From assembly GCF_949987535.1 (NCBI RefSeq), contig NC_080078.1, positions 29,904,942 through 29,968,941 on the forward strand: a DNA stretch of 64,000 nt, written 5' to 3'. Positions 58,301 to 64,000 of this stretch are shown here, one piece after another (the first letter of the stretch is position 1; each line of letters begins with the position of its first letter). This DNA is from Balaenoptera acutorostrata. Lineage: Eukaryota > Chordata > Mammalia > Artiodactyla > Balaenopteridae. Made by a program: the position numbers and the translations under genes. A model generated the notes under the pieces. The model did no database searches and was not told the DNA's origin. It worked only from the letters and a program-made list of their open reading frames with translations.

Positions 58301-58534
58301 TCTTCCAGTCAAACTGTACCCCACACTTCCAGAAATAGATGACTTTTCTGTCCGAAACATGCTGAGGGTTGGAGCCAGCAATGTGGTTTTGCCCGATACC
58401 ACTGAGGCCGCGGGTAGGGAGAAGTCACTTCGGGAGCATCAAAACTGAGTCAGGAATGAAAGGGACTGGAGGTGGTGGCAGTGGGGGCTCAGGGTGTGAC
58501 CTGGGCAGGCCTGCTTTCAAAGCCTTGCTGCGGA

Positions 58535-58665
58535 TGGTATCGGGTGTGTGTGACCTTGGGTGGGTGGCTTCCTTGTATGTAGAAGAGGAAAATGGTAAAA
58601 CCTTCCTTCTGAGGCAGATCAAATAAGAACCCTGCATAAAGTGCTTAGCAGCTCTATATATTTTG
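58535..58665 (+). repeat. MIR SINE
   Basis: 'gtgtgaccttgggtgggtgg', 'cttccttgtatgtagaagag', 'gaaaatggtaaaacc', 'ctgcataaagtgcttagcag'. Confidence 0.82.
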
Positions 58666-59519
58666 CTTTAAATAAAAAAAACAAAGGCCTCGGGGGTCAG
58701 ATTCAAGTTTCTGTAACTCACCAACCCAGTGGCCCGAGGCTCTGACCAGGGAGCTGGGGGCTGGGAGGGGTTAACATGGGGCTAGGGAGACTGGAGGGAG
58801 GTGGGGGGGAGGGCGCTCCTTCCCATGTGACTCCAGAAAGGGTATTTCTTCCCCTTGGGCGAGCTGGTAGGAGAGAGCTGGCTCCAGTTTTATAATCGGA
58901 AACAAGAAAAATAACACGCCTAAGAAATTAGTTTCTGGAGAACACTGCCATGAGATGACATTAGCACCTAGTATGTTCTCCCCAGGGGAGAAGTCAGAAC
59001 TGAGGTCTATGAATTAAACATCGATTTTTTTTCTCCCTGTCTTTTTTTTTTTTTCCCCCCCGTATGTCAGTCGAGGCTTTGTGGTCAGCTGGGCTGGCTC
59101 CCCGTGCACTGTAATCTTGCATTCTTTCTCAGTTACTCAGCTGCCAAAGGCTGGCTCTGGAACCGCACTGCCTTTCCACAGAACTATTTAGTGTTCTGGG
59201 TCAGTGACTGATAAGGCCGCTTTGTTTGCCTTTGACAAAGATCACACCTATGGAAAGCACAGCACTGGCCCTCGTGCTCAGTGATTCCGATGTTTGCCCA
59301 GAGACAGATGGCGCCCTGAATCCAGTGGGATAAGAAGTGAGGGAAGCTCACTCTCCCTCTGGCACCCCGAGCCCCAACCCACTGGGGCCGGAGCCAGACC
59401 CAGGTGCGAGCGAGGCAAGTCACAGTCTGCTGGGAACAATTCACCTGTCCGAGCCTCCAGCTACCAATCCACGTCCCCACCCGCCTTCGACAGTCACTGA
59501 GCACCTGCTCGCTCATTAA
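58666..59519. other. non-coding, nothing firmly recognised
   Basis: T-rich at 59025-59062. A very weak MIR trace may lie at 59385-59465. No exon supported. Confidence 0.45.
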
Positions 59520-59645
59520 GTGTCAGCCATCGAGGGCAGGACGAACAGGGCCCCAGAACCTTCTATCCTAGCACAGGGCAGTGATGCAGACGAGAAGACA
59601 AGTGGGCAACTTCAGTGAAAGGTGAGGGCTCTGAAGACTGTGGGA
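59520..59645 (-). mobile_element. L2 fragment, part 1
   Basis: 'acgaacagggccccagaacc', 'tagcacagggcagtgatgca' and 'ggtgagggctctgaagactg' fit a reverse L2. The element appears to continue after the L1 insertion. Confidence 0.55.
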
Positions 59646-59649
59646 AAGC

Positions 59650-60232
59650 AGCTCCTCAAAAAGTTAAATTCCTATTCAACCCAGCAATTCCACTCCTAGG
59701 TAGATGGCCCAAAAGGCCGAACGTTGGTGTTCAAACAAAAACTCATACACACACACTCGTAGCGGCACTATTCACATTGGCTAAAAGGTGGAGACAACCC
59801 CCATGGCCACCAACAGGTGCAAGAATGGATAAATCAAAGGAGGTCTATCCACACAATGGGCTGTTATTCGGCCATGAAAAGGGATGAAGCTCTGACATAT
59901 GCCACAATGCGGATGAACCTCCAAAACATCATGCTAAGTTAAAGAAGGCAGAAACAAAAGGTCACACATTGTAGGGTTTGTATGAAATATCCAGAAGAGA
60001 TAAATCCAGAGACAGAGTGGATGAGTGAGTGCCAGAAGCCTGGGGGGAGAGGGGATGGGGAGTGACGGCTTAGTGGGTACAGGGTTGATTGGGGCTGAGG
60101 AAAATGTTTTGGAACTAGTAGAGGGGATGGTGGCACAAGACTGTTAAGGTACTAAATGCCACTGAGTTGTATACTGTCAAATGGTTAATTTTACGCTCTA
60201 TGAATTCCACCTCAATTGAAAAACTAAAACCC
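59650..60232 (+). mobile_element. L1M LINE 3' end
   Basis: 'caacccagcaattccactcc', 'actattcacattggctaaaa', 'atggccaccaacaggtgcaa', 'ctgttattcggccatgaaaa', 'ggatgaacctccaaaacatc', 'gagttgtatactgtcaaatg' and 'gaattccacctcaattgaaa'. It is the best-preserved old L1 end in the window. No intact ORF. Confidence 0.93.
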
Positions 60233-60237
60233 AGCTG

Positions 60238-60600
60238 CTGCACAGAGGGGGACTGGGGTGGGTGGGGCCCCTGGGGAGGCCTCCGAAGAGGAATGTGAGC
60301 AGAGCCCTGAACGCTGAGAAGGCACCAGCCTCACAGAGGGTTTCAGGTTCCAGCCAGAGGGCAGTGCGAGGACAGAGGTCCTGAATAGGACGCGCCTGGC
60401 CCTCGTGAGGTGCAGACAGAAAGCCAATGGGGCTGAAATGCTGGGTTGTTTTATTATCTGCAAAGAGAGCCCAGGACAGAGAAGAGAGAGGAGCTGATTG
60501 TGGAAAGGGGGCAGGGGCCAGACTGCAACAGGACTATCCTGAACAGGGTAGAGCGCAGTGAAAGAGGCAGACCGTCCCTTCCCTGGAGCTAAAAGGCTGG
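60238..60600 (-). mobile_element. L2 fragment, part 2
   Basis: 'ctccgaagaggaatgtgagc', 'agagccctgaacgctgagaa', 'gggtttcaggttccagccag', 'ggccctcgtgaggtgcagac', 'agaaagccaatggggctgaa' follow reverse L2. Confidence 0.65.
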
Positions 60601-62029
60601 TGGGGGGGGGCAGCTGATTGTCCTCAGCTGGGGAAGGGTCACTTTTTTTAAACATGTCGCTGAGCCCCCGTCAGTGAGGGCCAGTGGGTGTCAACCTGCT
60701 TGGCTGTCCCACTCCGATCCCCGTAACACGCTGGGTTCTAGAGCCCTTCTGTTTGGGTAAGAATTAGGAAGGGCCTGGGTAGGACCCGAGCCAGAGGACG
60801 GTGGTGTTCTGTCACCAGCCCTCCCACCCCCAGGTGAACGCCTGTGAGCAGCCTCTGGGCCAGAAGGAGCCCAGAAGGGGTCAGGGAGGCCAGAGCCCCG
60901 GCCCGTGGACTGGAGCCCACTGCCCCCTGATGCCCAGGGTTAATTCCGGGAACAGCCTCTGCTCTGGGGTCTGCTGGTCCATGGGTGTTCATGGGAAGAC
61001 TGCACTGTGGGCTAGTTTTCAACACCCCGCCCTGCCTTGGCAGATTCTGGCAATCAGCTGTCAACGTGGGTCAGCGGAACGGATCCTCGAGCGCACCAAC
61101 CATGGAGCACCGCACCTCAAAGCCGGCCTCTAGACCCGGCCGCGCCTGCCCGCCAGACACGCCGGTCACTGCTGACCCTTCCCTCCCCGGCCATGCGCAC
61201 ACTGGCCTCTGCCCTCGTGGAGCTGAACATTCCATGGGGGCGAGAGCCATAAACATAAAACCGGCCAATAAACAGAATTTGCGGTTTCTTTCCAAGCCAA
61301 ATGGAAGAAGAAAAATATACCAAAGTGGCTAGTCGCCTATTAGTCCTGATTTATATTCTACTTTAATATCTCTTCCAAGGAAATGAAAGGTATATTTTCA
61401 TCAAATATAATCATGTATAGCTTGGAAAGGGGGAGACAAATGGCTCTGTGACAATTACCTGGACCTGCAGATAAAACTGGAAGATGTGTCACAGTAGAGC
61501 TGCCTCTTCCCGCAGTCTCCCGGAGGCAGGTGGCCAGCACTGTTTCTTCCCCCGTGACCTGTTCCCAGGCAAGAGCAAGGATCCCACCCGGCCTGGGATG
61601 TTGCAACAGTGTGGCCTATGGCAAGGGACACAGAGCAATACCCGGATGGCGGCTATGGGTGCCACAGCATCGGAGGCCAACCTGGGCCAGGCTTCCGATG
61701 ACCCCTCCAGCAAACTCTGAGTAAGGTGAGCGCGGTGAAACTGAAGTGCAACCAACCCAAGTCTTATCACCCGGGTGCCCGGGATGCACATCTCACTCAC
61801 TTTGGTGACAGGAGTTAAGCCGAGGAATGCTGCTGAAGATCTGGGGGCCGCCGTTCCCTCGTGTTCCCTTGTCAAAGTGCCGCAGCCTAAACCACCCAAC
61901 GTCTGGGGCCCCTGCGGGAATTGCTCGTCTCCCTGGTGTCCGCACAGGGAGAAGGCATCTGGTGGGATCTGCTCTGAGGCTGTGCGGAGAATAAGAACAA
62001 AGCCTCACTCCTTACTCAGTGAAGACTGA
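60601..62029. other. non-coding, nothing recognised
   Basis: GC-rich (61070-61210 CpG-rich) then AT-rich at 61240-61400. No exon, RNA gene or repeat named. Confidence 0.45.
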
Positions 62030-62348
62030 ATGAAGGTACCGTGCTAGGGGCTGCGGTACAGCGGTGAAGGGGACACTCCAGGTCCCCGTGGAAGTGACCC
62101 TCTCCATGGGGGAGGAAGGTACACAAATACGTCTGCCAGGTACGGAGCCCCAGGGCCATGGAGAACATAAACCAGGCTAACGTGATGCGGGGGGCTGGGG
62201 GTGGGGATGGGGATCAGGAAAGGCCTCTCTGAGCAGGTGGCGTGCAGACTGAAGCCTGAGTGATTGGCAGGAAGTAGCCACACACAGATCTAGGGAAGAA
62301 CATTCAATGCAAAGGCCCTGGGGCAGGAGAGGGCACAGTGAGTTAGGG
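62030..62348 (-). mobile_element. L2 LINE, antisense, left half
   Basis: 'ggtaccgtgctaggggctgc', 'ggtacagcggtgaaggggac', 'caggaaaggcctctctgagc', 'gcagactgaagcctgagtga', 'gaacattcaatgcaaaggcc', 'ctggggcaggagagggc'. The right half resumes at 63282. Confidence 0.88.
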
Positions 62349-62629
62349 TAGTGGTTCTCAAAGCATGGTCTGGGGAACCCTGGGGGGCCTCCCAGGGTCA
62401 GAACTTTCATAAAAATAATGTCGGCATTTTCCTTTTACACTCATTCTCCCAGGAGTACACAGAGGAGTCTTCCAGAGCCCACGCTCTCACAACAGGTTGA
62501 AAGCAGAAGCAGATACGAGAATTCAGCTGTCTTCTATTAAGCCAGATATTAAAGAGACTTGAAAAAATATAAAATATTAACTTTTTTTGTTTTGGAAAAC
62601 ACTTATTGTTCATAAAGAACTATGTTATT

Positions 62630-62931
62630 GGGCTTCCCTGGTGGCGCAGTGGTTGAGAATCTGCCTGCCAATGCAGGGGACACAGGTTCGAGCCCTGGTC
62701 TGGGAAGATCCCACATGCCACGGAGCAACTGGGCCTGTGAGCCACAACTACTGAGCCTGCGCGTCTGGAGCCTGTGCTCCACAACAAGAGAGGCCGCGAT
62801 AATGAGAGGCCCGCGCACCGTGAGGAAGACTGGCCCCCGCTTGCCGCAACTAGAGAAAGCCCTCGCACAGAAACGAAGACCCAACACAGTCATAAATAAA
62901 TAAATAAATAAACCCAAAGTTTAAAAAAAAA
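62630..62931 (+). mobile_element. CHR-type SINE with perfect duplication
   Basis: Head 'gggcttccctggtggcgcag', 'gacacaggttcgagccctgg', 'gagccacaactactgagcct', 'aacgaagacccaacacagtc', tail (AAAT)n and A. Target-site duplication 'aaagaactatgttatt' at 62614-62629 and 62932-62947 is perfect. Confidence 0.98.
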
Positions 62932-63112
62932 AAAGAACTATGTTATTTATGTTTGCATAGGATGGGTTATTATTATTTTTTAAACGAGTAAGTAAATATT
63001 TAAAGTATTTCTCAGTTTTAATTTCTAATACCTGAAATATCAATAAACATAATCCATACACACTGAAGCTCTGTGAATTCCTCAATACCTTTCAAAGAGT
63101 ATGAAGGGTCCT

Positions 63113-63234
63113 GGGACTTCCCTGGCGGTCCAGTGGTTAGGACTCCGAGCTTCCATTGCAGGGGGCGTGGGTTCGATCCCTGGTGGGGGAATTAAGATCC
63201 CACATGCCATGCGGCCAAAAAAAAAAAAAAAAAA
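63113..63234 (+). mobile_element. short CHR-type SINE
   Basis: Compact tRNA-like SINE: 'gggacttccctggcggtcca', 'gtggttaggactccgagctt', 'gcgtgggttcgatccctggt', 'attaagatcccacatgccat', then an 18-base A tail. The flanks 'gaagggtcctg' and 'gaaggaatcctg' may be an eroded target duplication. Confidence 0.95.
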
Positions 63235-63281
63235 GAAGAAGAAGAAGGAATCCTGAGGCCAAAACCTTGAGAAGCGCTGAC

Positions 63282-63740
63282 TTGGAGGAGCAGCAGGGAT
63301 GGTACAGCGTGAAGGCGGGGGGCTGCGCCTGAGAGGCCGGCTGGGGCCCATCCCACAACGATCACACAAGGTCAGAACGAGAGATCTGGATTTTGTTTCG
63401 GGCGCAACGGGAAGCTTACTGGAGGGCTACAGGCAGGGGCATGATGTGATCTGACTTATGTTCTAGAAAGATGCCTCTGGCTGCATGGAAGGGAGGGAAC
63501 AAGGCTGGAAGCCAGGGAATGCCGCTGATGCCGCTGCCACGATCTAGGAAGAGATGCTGGTGGCGGGGGAAGACGGTGGGGTGTGTTCTGGAGGCAGAGC
63601 AGCCCCGTGGGTGTGGGAGAGCAAAGGGAAAACGAAGGATGACCTCAAGATGCTGGGCATCTGCGGGGCCAAATCTGAGCTAGCAGGTGGCGAGGAGTGG
63701 GGCGGGGGGGGGTGTTCCCTTCCCTCTCTCGAGTCATGCT
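63282..63740 (-). mobile_element. L2 LINE, antisense, right half
   Basis: 'ggattttgtttcgggcgcaa', 'gcaggggcatgatgtgatct', 'gacttatgttctagaaagat', 'gcctctggctgcatggaagg', 'gatgacctcaagatgctggg' continue the reverse L2 begun at 62030. Confidence 0.88.
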
Positions 63741-64000
63741 AAGGCTCGCTCTTCAGGTCACATGTCTGGCCCAGGCGAGGACAGGGGGGCAGCGAGGCCT
63801 CTTCACCCAAGACCCCAGAGCAGCCGCCCTCGGGGGCACAGCTGAGAGAATGTCCCCACCGCCAGGGGCTGTCGGGGGAGAGACACTGCCAAGGGGTGGA
63901 TGGCTGCGTTCAGGCGCCGCCTTTGACTTCCACAGTCCCAACTGGCCCAGCTTCATGTATCCCGACCCTGGGACCAGCAAGAAGACACTGGGCATTCCAG
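63741..64000. other. non-coding at window edge
   Basis: GC-rich unique DNA. A plus frame near 63920-63998 (reading DFHSPNWPSFMYPDPG) is preceded by an 'ag' and cut by the window end, so an exon cannot be ruled out. Confidence 0.3.

Larger units (their letters stand above)
62349..63281 (+). mobile_element. hAT/Charlie-type DNA transposon relic
   Basis: Begins 'tagtggttctcaaagcatgg' and ends 'aaaccttgagaagcgctg', a decayed inverted pair of the hAT terminal type. Internal 'cagctgtcttctattaagcc', 'agatattaaagagacttg', 'ttttggaaaacacttattg' and 'aatttctaatacctgaaata' fit non-autonomous Charlie elements. Two SINEs (62630-62931 and 63113-63234) are inserted in it. No transposase ORF. Confidence 0.8.

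Overview
This 64 kb window is mammalian nuclear DNA, most likely from a cetacean or close relative. The diagnostic signal is a set of tRNA-derived SINEs with the head 'ttccctggtggcgcagtgg' (CHR-type SINEs of whales, hippos and ruminants). I saw no BovB/Bov-tA ruminant SINEs, no pig PRE-1 and no primate Alu. The background is ordinary mammalian fossil DNA: MIR and L2 in large number, old L1M fragments, MaLR LTRs and hAT/Charlie relics. Splice sites and a vertebrate-type 3' UTR are visible. There are no bacterial-style genes or operons.

Only one protein-coding gene can be supported, and only its 3' end, on the minus strand. A 162-base internal exon (27890 down to 27729) and a terminal exon (coding part 17475 down to 17120) join in a consistent reading phase across a 10.25 kb intron. 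Together they give the last 171 residues of a serine-rich, then acidic and proline-rich, intracellular-looking tail. A 3' UTR of about 3.1 kb follows, down to a canonical AATAAA near 13974-13979, with a second AATAAA at 14229-14234. I could not name the gene. Its upstream exons were not found between 28 and 64 kb, so that stretch is either its upstream introns or intergenic DNA.

Region by region. 1-13.9 kb: non-coding, with MIRs, an antisense L1 split by a SINE, an unexplained 3'UTR-like AT-rich block (7049-7382), a 270-base purine microsatellite, an L2 and an L1M fragment. 13-14 kb: CpG-rich. 13.95-27.9 kb: the gene end. 28-42 kb: GC-rich non-coding DNA with several SINEs, two of them with clear target-site duplications. 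42.4-44.6 kb: a nested stack of L1M, MLT1-type LTR, younger L1 and SINE. 45-61 kb: dispersed MIR/L2/L1 and an ATCC satellite (47 kb). 62-63.7 kb: an L2 split by a hAT element that itself carries two SINEs.

Most long open frames are chance frames in GC-rich DNA or translations of simple repeats. I found no CRISPR array, operon, active transposon or new biological system. The most useful leads are the unnamed gene tail, the 7049-7382 block, the nested insertions and the clean SINE duplications.
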